A DNA stretch of 64,000 nt from Paenibacillus sp. Root444D2. GTDB taxonomy: Bacteria; Bacillota; Bacilli; Paenibacillales; NBRC-103111. The notes below the pieces were generated by a model. That model was not told where the DNA came from. It made no database searches and saw only the letters and a program-made list of their open reading frames with translations. This document shows positions 35,640-44,572 of the stretch, piece by piece; positions within the stretch are counted from its first letter, which is position 1, and the number at the start of each line of letters is the position of its first letter. A program made the translations under genes and the position numbers. The stretch lies in contig NZ_LMEO01000018.1 in NCBI RefSeq assembly GCF_001426375.1, positions 1-64,000 on the forward strand, read 5' to 3'.

Positions 35640-37077
35640 CCCCATCCTCCTTTCCTGCAGTAGGAATCCGGATGAGGACAGTCGTCCCTTGGCCCGGCTC
35701 ACTGTGAATATCTACAAGATTCTTTTTTCCATAAAATAATTCGAGTCGTCTAAACACATTACGCGTGCCTAACCCCGTCGATTGTCCCTTTTCTTGATCA
35801 AGCAGCGGTTCGGATTCGAAGTGAAGCAGAGACTCACGGACCTCCTCGCTCATACCGATCCCATTATCTGATATGGAGACCCTTACCTCACCAGGCTCGC
35901 ACGTAATGCCCAGCTTAATCTCAGCCCCTTCTTCCATTCCCTCAATACCGTGGACAAAGACGTTCTCAAGTATCGGTTGAAGGGTTAGCATGGGAACGTA
36001 CACGTCCAGTCCGCTCTCGTCAATTTCCGTTACGAACTGAATCCGGTCGCGAAAGCGTGCCTGTTGGATGGTAAAATACTCTTTGGCATGCTCGACCTCA
36101 TCCCTGAGCGTCACCGGACGATCCAATTTTCGAAGATTATATCGAAGAAGATTCGACATGGATACCGTGAGATCGCTTGTTTTCTCAGCACCCTCGAGCA
36201 GCGCAAGCTTGGATATGACATTCAAGGAATTAAAGAGAAAGTGCGGGTTGATCTGATTTTGCAAAACCTCCAGCTCTAATTCTTTGACCAGCTTGTCCTT
36301 TTCCAAGCTTTCTTTCTCTTTCATAATCAGTTCTTTCAAATTGTCTTGCATGCGCCCAAAAGCCCTAGATAACATTCCAAACTCATTATGCTCGCTAATC
36401 TGCGGAGGGGGAGCTTGCAAATTCCCGTCTGAGATTAGTTGCGCTGTTAAGGCCAACTGCTTGATCGGTCGGGTAATACCTAGGGAAATCCAATAAGCAA
36501 ACAAGACGCTTATCAGCGTATTTAAAATAAAAATAGCGACGCCCCAATAATTCATAAATTCGGTTTGGATAAGAATTTGTCTGTAAAAAGGCTGATAATA
36601 ACTGAGTTCCAAATCAATAAGTTGATGTCCTTCTGTTTGGATGTACGCGGCTGTCTGCTCAGCCTCTTCGTAGAAAGCCGCATAAGCCAAAGAGCCTTGG
36701 CTGTTTAAAGCCTCTATGACACCCGCTTCTTGCCCTATAAAAGTATCGATCATATTGCGATAACTGCGAAGTGCTAGATCAGTAGTTGGAATAATCGCCC
36801 CTTGTGCAAACATGCTTTCCCGCAGTTGATTAAGCTCATCCCTCTGACTTATATAGGCCTTGCGGCTGTTCTCTGTTCGATCCATTAAGTAAACATTCAA
36901 AGCACGAAGATTTCCCTGCGTCAGTCCGGCAATTTGCTTGTATAATAATACCCGATCCAGCATCACATTATAGCTCATCTGCACCGTTCTTCCGCTTTCA
37001 AAGATGAAATAAGCAACCGCGTTATTCAATATAAAAAGCACCGGGATAACAATAAATAGCATTCTACGTATATTCAT
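35614..37077 (-). CDS. YesM/LytS-type sensor histidine kinase
   Basis: A 487-residue kinase: N-terminal helix, about 150-residue outside sensor domain, second helix near 175, HAMP (about 200-255), then the His_kinase domain with phosphoacceptor His in QNQINPHFLFNSLN and an ATPase domain with DNGIGMS and GLGTRNV. Its start overlaps the stop of the binding protein gene by four bases and its end overlaps the response regulator, so all three are co-translated. The outside domain is probably sensed through the anchored binding protein. Confidence 0.92.
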   Translation of the reverse strand: MNIRRMLFIVIPVLFILNNAVAYFIFESGRTVQMSYNVMLDRVLLYKQIAGLTQGNLRALNVYLMDRTENSRKAYISQRDELNQLRESMFAQGAIIPTTDLALRSYRNMIDTFIGQEAGVIEALNSQGSLAYAAFYEEAEQTAAYIQTEGHQLIDLELSYYQPFYRQILIQTEFMNYWGVAIFILNTLISVLFAYWISLGITRPIKQLALTAQLISDGNLQAPPPQISEHNEFGMLSRAFGRMQDNLKELIMKEKESLEKDKLVKELELEVLQNQINPHFLFNSLNVISKLALLEGAEKTSDLTVSMSNLLRYNLRKLDRPVTLRDEVEHAKEYFTIQQARFRDRIQFVTEIDESGLDVYVPMLTLQPILENVFVHGIEGMEEGAEIKLGITCEPGEVRVSISDNGIGMSEEVRESLLHFESEPLLDQEKGQSTGLGTRNVFRRLELFYGKKNLVDIHSEPGQGTTVLIRIPTAGKEDGDVSPTDRR

Positions 37078-38063
37078 GGGCTGCCCACACTTAACTTCAA
37101 TTGGTTTCTATCCAGAATATCCGTAGCGGTGAACTGCTGGACCGGAATGGAGCCCCCTTTGAAAATTTCCGCTAGCAAATCAACGGATTTGGATCCAATC
37201 TCTTTAGGCTGCTGAACGATCGATGCTCGAATTGCTCCTTGGGCGATGCCCATCTTGGTTTCCTCCAGGTCATCAAATCCGTACACGCTTACATCTGCTC
37301 GATTTGTTACCTTAAGTCCTTCTACAATGCCAACCGCATCTAAGGAGCTAAATCCCACCATTGTCTGAATACTTGCGTATTGGTTCAACATAGTTTCTGT
37401 CTGCTTAGCAGCTTGAATCCTTGAAATATTTGATGAGCGGACAGCTACGATTTCAAAACCTGGCGTATTTCGAATAATTGAACGGAAACCCTCTAGACGA
37501 AGCTGTTGATTATCCGCCAGTTCACTTCCGATCATGATGCCGATACGGCCTTTCCCAGCAGCATCTTTCACCACAAGCTCCCCCATGCGTTTGCCCGCTT
37601 CCCAATTATCTGTTCCCACGTAGGCAAGGCGCCGGCTCTCCGGTTCATCTGCGTCTACTGTGATCACTGGAATACCTTGATCTAAAGCCTTGCTGATCAG
37701 AAGATCGTAGCGCTGCTCCTTTATTCCTTGGACCAAAATAGCATCCGGCTTGGCAGCAATCGATTTCTCCAGTAGATTCATTTGTTCAGCAGGATTTATG
37801 CGAATCGGCCCCATGTAATCAATCTTCATACCCAGCTGCGCCGCGGCTTCTTTGGCTCCCAGTTCCACCGTTCTCCAGAATGGATTGTCGATCTCTTGAG
37901 CTATCAGCACAACGTGCTTGATACGTTTATCCACTACCTTGCTCTGTTCCATTTGCCCGACCAGGTGATCGATCTTAAGTGTGGAAGATAAAAACTGGAA
38001 TAAAAAATAACAGAAAACAATAATTATGCCTACCAGCCCCACCGTCCACTTTTTCTTTGACAT
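37074..38063 (-). CDS. Membrane-anchored sugar-binding protein (periplasmic binding protein type 1)
   Basis: A 329-residue protein: one N-terminal helix without cleavage or lipobox (GLVGIIIVFCYFLFQFLSS), then a two-lobed sugar-binding domain from about 45 (HVVLIAQEIDNPFWRTVELGAKEAA, IPVITVDADEPESRRLAYVGTDN, FDDLEETKMGIAQGAIRASIVQQP). No ABC permease or ATPase lies nearby; instead it is fused by overlap to a histidine kinase gene. This is the layout of three-component sensors such as XylFII-LytS-YesN, where the anchored binding protein presents the sugar to the kinase. Confidence 0.88.
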   Translation of the reverse strand: MSKKKWTVGLVGIIIVFCYFLFQFLSSTLKIDHLVGQMEQSKVVDKRIKHVVLIAQEIDNPFWRTVELGAKEAAAQLGMKIDYMGPIRINPAEQMNLLEKSIAAKPDAILVQGIKEQRYDLLISKALDQGIPVITVDADEPESRRLAYVGTDNWEAGKRMGELVVKDAAGKGRIGIMIGSELADNQQLRLEGFRSIIRNTPGFEIVAVRSSNISRIQAAKQTETMLNQYASIQTMVGFSSLDAVGIVEGLKVTNRADVSVYGFDDLEETKMGIAQGAIRASIVQQPKEIGSKSVDLLAEIFKGGSIPVQQFTATDILDRNQLKLSVGSP

Positions 38064-38213
38064 GGAGCACCCCCGAGCTTTAGTAAAAATATAGATTTAT
38101 TATACAGAGCCTGCAGATAAAACGGAAATCACGTTTAGTATTCGATGATGAATAAATTTCCTATACATGGCAAAAGGTACTACTGACATTTTAAGGAAGG
38201 ATGAATAGGGATA

Positions 38214-39779
38214 ATGGACAAAGAAAATCAAGAGATGACCCTAACGAATCGACAAGGTCATCCGATTTCAGATAATCAAAACATACGAACAATTGGAAAT
38301 CGAGGACCCTCAACGCTCGAAAACTACCACTATATCGAGAAAATATCCCATTTTGACCGGGAGCGAATTCCTGAACGTGTTGTACATGCACGAGGTGCTG
38401 GTGCTCATGGATATTTTGAGGCTTATGGCAAAGTGGGGAATGATCCTATTTCCACCTATACACGGGCCAAGCTTTTTCAAGAGGCTGGTAAACAGACCCC
38501 AGTATTTGTCCGATTTTCTACGGTCGTTCACGGCAATTACTCTCCGGAAACCTTTCGTGATCCACGTGGATTCGCCACAAAGTTTTATACCGAGGACGGT
38601 AACTGGGACTTAGTCGGCAACAATTTGAAGATATTCTTTATTCGCGATCCGTTGAAGTTCCCGGACATGGTTCATGCCTTCAAACCGGACCCCGTTACCA
38701 ACCTGCAAAACCCTGAGAAAATGTTCGATTTTGTATCGAACTCTCCTGAGGCCACCCACATGATCACATTCCTGTTCTCTCCGTGGGGGATTCCCGCCAA
38801 TTATAGGCAAATGCAAGGGTCTGGTGTGAATACCTACAAGTGGGTCAACCAAGAAGGACAAGCCGTATTAGTCAAGTATCATTGGGAACCGCTGAAGCAA
38901 GGAATGAAGAACCTGACTCAGAAGGAAGCAGAAGGCATACAGGGTAAAAACGTAAGTCATGCCACCCAGGATTTGTATGAAGCTATCGAGCGCGGTGAGT
39001 ACCCGGAGTGGGAGCTCTGCGTTCAAATCTTGAGTGATGACGAGCACCCTGAGCTCGATTTCGACCCGCTTGATCCGACTAAACTTTGGGATCATGAACA
39101 ATTTCCTTTTTTACCCGTGGGCAAAATGGTGCTGAATAAAAACCCCGAAAATTACTTTGCCGAAGTCGAGCAGGCAGCTTTCGGTACGGGGGTTCTGGTC
39201 GATGGTCTTGATTTTTCCGATGACAAGCTGCTGCAGGGCCGAACCTTCTCCTACTCCGATACCCAGCGATACCGCGTGGGAACGAACTACCTTCAGCTGC
39301 CGATTAATGCCCCCAAAACACGTGTAGCTACGAACCAACGAGATGGGCAAATGGCCATCGTGGTGGATCGGGCCCCCGGGCAGAATCCGCATGTGAATTA
39401 CGAGCCCTCCTCGCTTGGCGGGTTAAAAGAAGCGGTTCCTTCCGGCAAGGAACATCAACCTATGTATAATGACAAATTAGTCCGTGAAAAAATTAGCCGA
39501 ACCAATGATTTTGGACAAGCCGGAGACACCTATCGTAAATTTGAAGATTGGGAACGCGATGAATTGATTGCGAATTTGGTAGATGCGCTGAAGATATGCA
39601 AACCAATTATCCAGAATAAAATGATTGAACATTTCACAAAAGCCGATTCGGATTACGGTCGACGCGTTTCTGAAGGTCTTGCTCAAGCTAACGTCGAATC
39701 GGCACATCTCGGCTCCGCTGCTGAAAGAGATGGTGCTGAAATTGCCGAGAACTCAGGAAAGCGAACAGACGGATATTAA
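38214..39779 (+). CDS. Catalase (haem, small-subunit type)
   Basis: A 521-residue monofunctional haem catalase converting hydrogen peroxide to water and oxygen. The catalytic His is in [14 protein letters not shown], the Asn in [14 protein letters not shown], and the haem-ligand Tyr in [13 protein letters not shown]. The segment before it ([22 protein letters not shown]) is slightly altered from the usual FSPxNxVPGI. The C-terminal tail adds about 25 Ala/Glu-rich residues. It is divergent from the binding protein gene. No PerR box was seen in the 150-bp gap, so control is open; spore-type (KatX) expression is possible. Confidence 0.95.
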   Translation: MDKENQEMTLTNRQGHPISDNQNIRTIGNRGPSTLENYHYIEKISHFDRERIPERVVHARGAGAHGYFEAYGKVGNDPISTYTRAKLFQEAGKQTPVFVRFSTVVHGNYSPETFRDPRGFATKFYTEDGNWDLVGNNLKIFFIRDPLKFPDMVHAFKPDPVTNLQNPEKMFDFVSNSPEATHMITFLFSPWGIPANYRQMQGSGVNTYKWVNQEGQAVLVKYHWEPLKQGMKNLTQKEAEGIQGKNVSHATQDLYEAIERGEYPEWELCVQILSDDEHPELDFDPLDPTKLWDHEQFPFLPVGKMVLNKNPENYFAEVEQAAFGTGVLVDGLDFSDDKLLQGRTFSYSDTQRYRVGTNYLQLPINAPKTRVATNQRDGQMAIVVDRAPGQNPHVNYEPSSLGGLKEAVPSGKEHQPMYNDKLVREKISRTNDFGQAGDTYRKFEDWERDELIANLVDALKICKPIIQNKMIEHFTKADSDYGRRVSEGLAQANVESAHLGSAAERDGAEIAENSGKRTDGY

Positions 39780-39977
39780 AAATTGAAGACGAAACGCCTA
39801 TTTACAGAAATGACCGGTAAGGCCCACAGCCTTCCGGTCTTTTTTCGTTTCCCTCGCTGTCCCAGCGGAATGTTTTTTGCTGCACTCGTGGTATTAGACC
39901 ATACAGCCGTCCCCCTGGATGAATAGTCTATCTAATATCTACTCCTTTCCCCCATCTTATATAAAGCGAGGTTGCGT

Positions 39978-41036
39978 ATGGCAAATCCCTATACGAAACA
40001 CCGAATTCGCAAAATTACTCGCCGCTTCGGCCTTCGAGCGTTGAGATCAGGCACGGTTGCATCCTTTTACCGAGAAAACGCGATTATTCAAGTACAAACG
40101 AAAATGGGCACCTATGCCTTGAAGCCCTTTTTTCGAAATGCACTCCTCCGCACTAGTACCGTTCACCAAATGAAAACAACGGCAGCGTATCTAGAGCTCT
40201 TGATGAATAGCGGATTCACTTATATGCCCAAATGGCTCACTACCCGCTCTGGGAAGTTATGGACTTTACACCGCGAACGCCCCTTCTATATGACTGAATG
40301 GATACAAGGGAGGAATTTGGAAAAGAACGAAGATTTTGAAGAGCTTGGCCGGGCCCTTGCCACGTTACATACTACATCCAGTGGTATCCTTGACACTAAA
40401 GGGCCCTCCACGCATAGTCAAATCAGAATATGGAAAATCCAAGATCGCCTCTTTCGTAGACGGATGAATAAAGCTATTCAAAACCATGAACGGAACCGCA
40501 AATGGTACAAAATATACGGAAAGTACTGTAAGCGCCTTACCGATCGGGCATGGGCTAACTTAAACAGCCCCGAGGTCGTTGATCTTTTGAAGAAGGAAGC
40601 GAACCGTCCCGCATTGATACACAACGATATTACTTCCCCTAATGTCATTATTTCTGAAAATGGCCAGCTGTTCATCATCGATTGGGACCGTGTTAAAGTG
40701 GGTTCCATCTACGTGGATCTAGCGAAAGCCCTTATGAACACTACACAATTCAATCCCGATTTCATACTAGCGTTGTTAAAAGGGTATGAAGAACGGCGGC
40801 CATTAGACCAGACTGAGCGCAAATTGATTTCGTCCTTATATGGATTGCCTCGGGAAGCTTGGCACGCTACTCATTTCCCTCATGAATCAAGAAGCCGTGA
40901 AATGCTCGATATTTTGAAAAAAACCTGGGATCCCCGATTAAAAGCAATAAATTTAATAGATGAATGGACAAAATCAATCCCTAAGGGGATTGAGCATGAA
41001 GATGTCAATGAAGTCGTCAATGAAATCACAGATTGA
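39978..41036 (+). CDS. CotS-family spore coat kinase-like protein
   Basis: A 352-residue aminoglycoside-phosphotransferase-fold protein of the CotS/YsxE/YutH group. The catalytic loop appears as ALIHNDITSPNVII (HxD with Asp, then Asn) and the metal Asp in LFIIDWDRVKVGS. The N-terminal lobe is basic and the first glycine loop is weak, typical of coat members whose activity is unproven. The ATG at 39978 lies 6 bp after GAGG. It is probably made in the mother cell and part of the spore coat. Confidence 0.82.
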   Translation: MANPYTKHRIRKITRRFGLRALRSGTVASFYRENAIIQVQTKMGTYALKPFFRNALLRTSTVHQMKTTAAYLELLMNSGFTYMPKWLTTRSGKLWTLHRERPFYMTEWIQGRNLEKNEDFEELGRALATLHTTSSGILDTKGPSTHSQIRIWKIQDRLFRRRMNKAIQNHERNRKWYKIYGKYCKRLTDRAWANLNSPEVVDLLKKEANRPALIHNDITSPNVIISENGQLFIIDWDRVKVGSIYVDLAKALMNTTQFNPDFILALLKGYEERRPLDQTERKLISSLYGLPREAWHATHFPHESRSREMLDILKKTWDPRLKAINLIDEWTKSIPKGIEHEDVNEVVNEITD

Positions 41037-41233
41037 ACATTCTTCATCGAAATTGCCTTGGAACGGAGATGCTTCGTTGGATTGAATATTATCATCAGAG
41101 ATACCGTCCATTGAGCTCATCTGATCTCAGCATTCTTCATGCTCTTTTATCTGCACCTTATCATGTGGTTCGGAACATTCGGGCTGGCGGTATTCGTTCG
41201 GACAAAGAGATTATCCGACAGTCTCCCATTTGA
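41033..41233 (+). pseudogene. Possible C-terminal fragment of a second CotS-like gene
   Basis: A 66-codon frame overlapping the CotS-like stop. Residues YYHQRYRPLSSSDLSILHALLSAPYHVVRN resemble the block after the metal-binding loop in CotS/YsxE proteins (a PLS-x-x-(D/E)-L segment followed by a P-x-x-hydrophobic helix). There is no ribosome site and no kinase core, so it is read as debris of a duplicated gene. The match is by eye and short. Confidence 0.35.
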
Positions 41234-41298
41234 ACAAGTATCAGCGTGAGCTTAGGGCTTTATTGTAATTGGAATAGTCATAGCAATTCCTAAATAGG

Positions 41299-41335
41299 AA
41301 CTAAAAGGCACCCTTAGACAGGATGCCTTTTAGTT
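41299..41335. terminator. Terminator of the parM-like operon (bidirectional)
   Basis: Perfect 12-bp stem AACTAAAAGGCA / TGCCTTTTAGTT with a 13-nt loop, between convergent genes. Confidence 0.75.
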
Positions 41336-41356
41336 GACTCTTATGTCCGCCATACC

Positions 41357-41815
41357 TTAGTTAGCGATTTTGCTCCATACAGGGTACTCTTCCAAGTACC
41401 CATATTCGTACAATTCCTTAAGAGCCTTGCGTATGCTATGTTCATCCTCGCCCGATTCACTGGATAGTTCCACTAGATCGTCTAGGTTGATGTTCGGGTT
41501 CTCTTTGCAAAACGTAAGCAAGCCCTTAGCAGCCCAGGAAAGCCGATCGTCTTGGAAATCTCCCACCATACGGCGGAATATTTTGTGCGAGACAATTCTC
41601 AGCTCCACAAGTTGTTGCAATGCCTTTGTCGCCTGCTTGAGACTCATTCGACCGAGCTTAGCAATATCAGATAATCCTGGAATGTTCGATTCCGAAGAAA
41701 AACATTTCAAGACGATAAAGGTCATTTGTGCATAAATATCCATGCCAGGATGGTGAAAAACTTCATCTGAAAGATTAAAATGACGCGCTGCGTCCTTAGC
41801 TTGTCCGTTGTCCAT
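41357..41815 (-). CDS. Two-winged-helix protein, third gene of the parM-like operon
   Basis: A 152-residue protein not assigned to a named family. Two winged-helix-like units can be traced: about 25-75 (MTFIVLKCFSSESNIPGLSDIAKLGRMSLKQATKALQQLVELRIVSHK) and about 90-148 (WAAKGLLTFCKENPNINLDDLVELSSESGEDEHSIRKALKELYEYGYLEEYP). Tandem winged helices of this kind occur in plasmid replication initiators and DnaD-like proteins. It starts 34 bp behind the ParR-like gene and ends before a terminator, so it belongs to the same transcript. A role in replication or operon control is a guess. Confidence 0.65.
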   Translation of the reverse strand: MDNGQAKDAARHFNLSDEVFHHPGMDIYAQMTFIVLKCFSSESNIPGLSDIAKLGRMSLKQATKALQQLVELRIVSHKIFRRMVGDFQDDRLSWAAKGLLTFCKENPNINLDDLVELSSESGEDEHSIRKALKELYEYGYLEEYPVWSKIAN

Positions 41816-41849
41816 CCGATGTCCTCCTTTTCATTATCGTGGAGTTCAC

Positions 41850-42296
41850 CTACTCATTATTGTTGCCATGATCCGAGGGTTGCACCAGCTTACCCGAGTT
41901 GTGCCGAGACTGCTTGAATATTTGTGCCAAGCTGAATTTTTTCTGATCATTGGCACCCGGGATCTCTTTCTTTGGCTGGTTGAAATCATCATTCGCTTCA
42001 TGAGCAGGTTCAATAGGCTCTGCCGACTCCATGCCACTATAGCTGTCTGCGAGAGAAACGGTCTCATCCAAGTCCGAGACCATTTCTTTCCCGGGAAATA
42101 ATTCCGTAATCGGTCTTCTGCCCGATTGCTCTTCTCGGACATATCTTGTCAAAATATCCATGATCCCTTGACTGAATATGCCTTCCATTTTCAGTTGGTT
42201 TAAATAATCGATAACCTCCGGCGGAGTATCAGACGGAATATAGAGTGTAACATCCTTACCGGAGCGAACGTAAACGGTGGATCTACGCTTTTTCAA
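41850..42296 (-). CDS. ParR-like adaptor, candidate ribbon-helix-helix DNA-binding protein
   Basis: A 148-residue protein following the ParM-like gene with a four-base overlap. The N-terminus is basic (MKKRRSTVYVRSGKD), then a strand-like VTLYIPS and two helices (PEVIDYLNQLKMEG, SQGIMDILTRYV), which fits a ribbon-helix-helix fold. The C-terminal half is polar and acidic, likely disordered, ending in a basic/polar tail (KKFSLAQIFKQSRHNSGKLVQP). That layout, DNA-binding head plus flexible tail that caps the actin filament, is the ParR plan. No sequence identity to a specific ParR is claimed. Confidence 0.65.
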   Translation of the reverse strand: MKKRRSTVYVRSGKDVTLYIPSDTPPEVIDYLNQLKMEGIFSQGIMDILTRYVREEQSGRRPITELFPGKEMVSDLDETVSLADSYSGMESAEPIEPAHEANDDFNQPKKEIPGANDQKKFSLAQIFKQSRHNSGKLVQPSDHGNNNE

Positions 42297-43492
42297 TCCG
42301 AACCGCTCCCGCGCTCGGATAATCCTTCAGAATCCGCACTGGCTGCCGCGGCGGATTCGTCCGCATGTTTCAGCGCGTGGTCAAGCATAAGAAAGGTGCC
42401 TCGCACATTTCGGAATTGGCTGTGCTCCACGCTATCAAACTTAATGGGCAAGCCCAGCTCAGCGTTTAATTTCTCAATCCATGGCTGCAAAACGACCGCT
42501 CCACCGCCGATAAACCAAAACTCATTGGCGTAGCGAACATGCTTCCAAGAGTTGCGGGCGTATTTCAGCACTTTCTCCGCTAATATACGCATATGTCGGT
42601 TAATCAGGCTTGTCATGTCAAAAACAACCTTACCCTCCGCATAAATCTCATACTCTTTGTTAACCAGCATGAGGGTCAATTCCGCCGTGCTTGCGATCAA
42701 TTCCTCGCCTTGCGAATTAACCTCGTTGCGAATGCTCTCTAATGCATCATTGAGGTAGATCTTAGCGCCAGTAGAGTGCCGCTGATCCAGATCGAGGCCG
42801 GGCTTGAAGAACGCAATGTCCATGTCAACACCACCTACATCCGCAATGCCGAAGCCCTTATGGGATAGATGCGATTTGGAAGTAGCCTCAAGGTCGTAAA
42901 CACCGGATACATCGTCTATGCTGATATCAGTAGGAAGCGAAAATTCCATTTCCACCGTTATCCCTTTAAATACGGGGGTTGTCCCGAATGTAACGGAATG
43001 TACGCCTCCTGTAATCTTATGAGCAAATTCCTCTCGGAATTTCGTTATTTCACGAATCGGCAGACCTGTACCCAAGTTGACAGCGGCTTTAATCCGCTTT
43101 TTCCCCCGCCTGATGGCATCCTCATGTTTCTTGGCAATGGCGTACGCCGCAGCCGTAAGGAGAGTCACCATCGTTTCGGGTCTTTGGGCCTTTTTTTGCA
43201 CCGCTTTATCCCCTACAATTTCGTGAATAATCCCTTCGTCACCGATCGCTAAGTTACCCACGTAAACATGTCGGTACTGATCGCTCTCTATCGAAGGCGA
43301 TGTAATCTGTACGTCAAGAAAATCCAAGGGATCACCTTGTTCCATCAAAAGAAATCGTTCACCAAACGGTTGTGCCAGCACATTAGGGAAAATAAAGTTA
43401 CAGTCCAAATGGTCGTAAATCACTTTAACGTGACTGCTGCCATTATCGATAGACAGCGTGATGGTAGTGGTTAAGACTTCGTTCTTTGTCAA
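42293..43492 (-). CDS. ParM/StbA-family actin-like ATPase
   Basis: A 399-residue actin-like protein. Phosphate-1 motif SIDNGSSHVKV (Asp16, Gly18), phosphate-2 motif ADVGGVDMDIAF (about 217-228) and adenosine motif FIGGGAVVL (about 327-335) are in the right order and spacing; NLGTGLPI is a further family block. The length exceeds R1 ParM (about 320) and matches Firmicute plasmid ParM/Alp proteins. Starts at TTG (GAGGGG 7 bp upstream). It is the first gene of a three-gene operon with a heptamer array 116 bp upstream. The Ala/Ser/Gly-rich tail is probably disordered. Confidence 0.88.
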   Translation of the reverse strand: MTKNEVLTTTITLSIDNGSSHVKVIYDHLDCNFIFPNVLAQPFGERFLLMEQGDPLDFLDVQITSPSIESDQYRHVYVGNLAIGDEGIIHEIVGDKAVQKKAQRPETMVTLLTAAAYAIAKKHEDAIRRGKKRIKAAVNLGTGLPIREITKFREEFAHKITGGVHSVTFGTTPVFKGITVEMEFSLPTDISIDDVSGVYDLEATSKSHLSHKGFGIADVGGVDMDIAFFKPGLDLDQRHSTGAKIYLNDALESIRNEVNSQGEELIASTAELTLMLVNKEYEIYAEGKVVFDMTSLINRHMRILAEKVLKYARNSWKHVRYANEFWFIGGGAVVLQPWIEKLNAELGLPIKFDSVEHSQFRNVRGTFLMLDHALKHADESAAAASADSEGLSERGSGSD

Positions 43493-43607
43493 GTCTATTC
43501 CCCTCTCCGGTGGCCTTATTTGAGTTTATATAAAGATTCGCGTAACTAGGGCCAATTGGGAGGGTATTTGGAGTAATTGGTATTTTTAGCAGCTAGTTGG
43601 AATGAAC

Positions 43608-43698
43608 TTTAAAGTTTAAAGTTTAAGATGTAAACTTTACAATTTAAGCTCTAAACTTCACGATTCAAACGTTAAGATTTAAGCTTTAAAGTTTAAAC
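43608..43698. repeat. Array of 13 contiguous 7-bp repeats (candidate centromere/operator)
   Basis: Starting at 43608 the sequence divides without slippage into 13 heptamers of consensus TTTAARV: TTTAAAG, TTTAAAG, TTTAAGA, TGTAAAC, TTTACAA, TTTAAGC, TCTAAAC, TTCACGA, TTCAAAC, GTTAAGA, TTTAAGC, TTTAAAG, TTTAAAC. Three heptamers equal 21 bp, two helix turns. It lies 116 bp upstream of the ParM-like start. Ribbon-helix-helix partition proteins (for example omega of pSM19035) bind contiguous heptads, so this is a plausible parC-like site. Confidence 0.8.
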
Positions 43699-43781
43699 TT
43701 TATTTGGCTTTTTGTAGAGGTTGATGCAACGCAATTTACACTATGATTATGTTAAGACATTTGCATGCTTGTCCGTGGAAT

Positions 43782-43847
43782 GTTGTATTTTGTACAATTT
43801 TACGCAAGCAACTTAGACCATTTCCACGCGAATGTTGCAAATAAGCC
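43782..43847 (+). repeat. Dispersed 65-bp repeat module, copy D
   Basis: Begins GTTGTATTTTGTACAATTTT, continues ACGCAAGC and ends GCGAATGTTGCAAATAAG. It aligns with 19972-20038 and 32026-32090. Confidence 0.75.
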
Positions 43848-43903
43848 AAAAGTAGCTCTAAAGCATATAAAGAGGCTACATTGTGGTTCAAAAGAGACCG
43901 ATC

Positions 43904-44400
43904 GATTCATTCATCTCTGCATTGAGGTGTATGTAGATCAGGTTCAATCGTCAACTATGGTCAATTGAGATTGCTATGAATGAATCCATGCTCGCGGCTG
44001 GATGATGTTGTAGAAAGTGCAACAATTACTACATAAATCTCACCATTTCCATTAGTTGTTGCATCATGTACAACAATTTGGTCCCATACAGGTCATTTCG
44101 CAACAAATGGGCTAAAAATGTTGTACAAACTGCAACTTCAAGTTGCAAAATAGCCTTTGAGCTTGCAATTTGTTGTATAACATACAACATTGGTAACCGC
44201 TATAGCCCATTTGCCCTAACGAAAGCCGAATGACAATCAGCGGAAGTGGCACGTCCGTACTCCGAGAAATTCAAGGAAGTGGTTGCAAGCATTGCAGCTG
44301 GCACCAAAGGCGTAAAGTATCCGATGCATCAAAAATCGGATTTTGGAGTTTTGAATACCAGTTGTGAGAGACATAATGAATCAATCGACGGTCACCAACA
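43904..44400 (+). repeat. Dispersed intergenic repeat, copy D (partner at 5436-5720)
   Basis: Inverted pair GATTCATTCAT (43904-43914) and ATGAATGAATC (43976-43986), then GTTGTA-n6-GCAACAATT, GTTGCATCATGTACAACAA, extra palindromic units, CATTGGTAACCGCTATAGCC and, after the atpG insertion, GAATACCAGTTGTGA. Order and strand match copy A. Confidence 0.7.
44234..44333 (+). pseudogene. atpG: About 100-bp fragment of an ATP synthase gamma subunit gene
   Basis: The frame from 44234 reads QSAEVARPYSEKFKEVVA, then SIAAGTKGVKYPM. This matches the N-terminal region of F1 gamma, where Bacillus has VPYMEKIQEVVANVALG and then HPML. Flanking sequence on both sides is the dispersed repeat, which is continuous in copy A at 5.7 kb. 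So a coding fragment appears to have been inserted into the repeat; it is far too short to function. Confidence 0.7.
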
Positions 44401-44572
44401 TACAACATCCTTAGCTTGCCAGGAAGAAATCAAGGAAATTGTTGCACGATGTACAACATGCTATTATTTCCGGTGCGGCTTACCGTTGAATCATGCACAT
44501 GCAGCCTTTCTGCGATTGCTTCATGATCGTAGGCCGAATATGAAGCAACCTATCTTCTCTGCCTGCAGCACA

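Larger units (their letters stand above)
43699..44572. other. Gene-free region with dispersed-repeat copy D
   Basis: No intact gene. It contains the 65-bp module (43782-43847), the long module shared with 5436-5720, a palindrome at 44172-44188 and a short atpG-derived piece (44234-44333). A 167-codon plus frame (44246-44749) joins the atpG piece, repeat sequence and the antisense of the DUF779 gene and is not a real gene. Confidence 0.65.

Noticed and set aside
38064..38213. PerR box upstream of the catalase
   Set aside because: No sequence close to TTATAAT-n-ATTATAA was found in the gap.
43604..43705. CRISPR array
   Set aside because: The heptamers are contiguous with no spacers and no cas genes are present.
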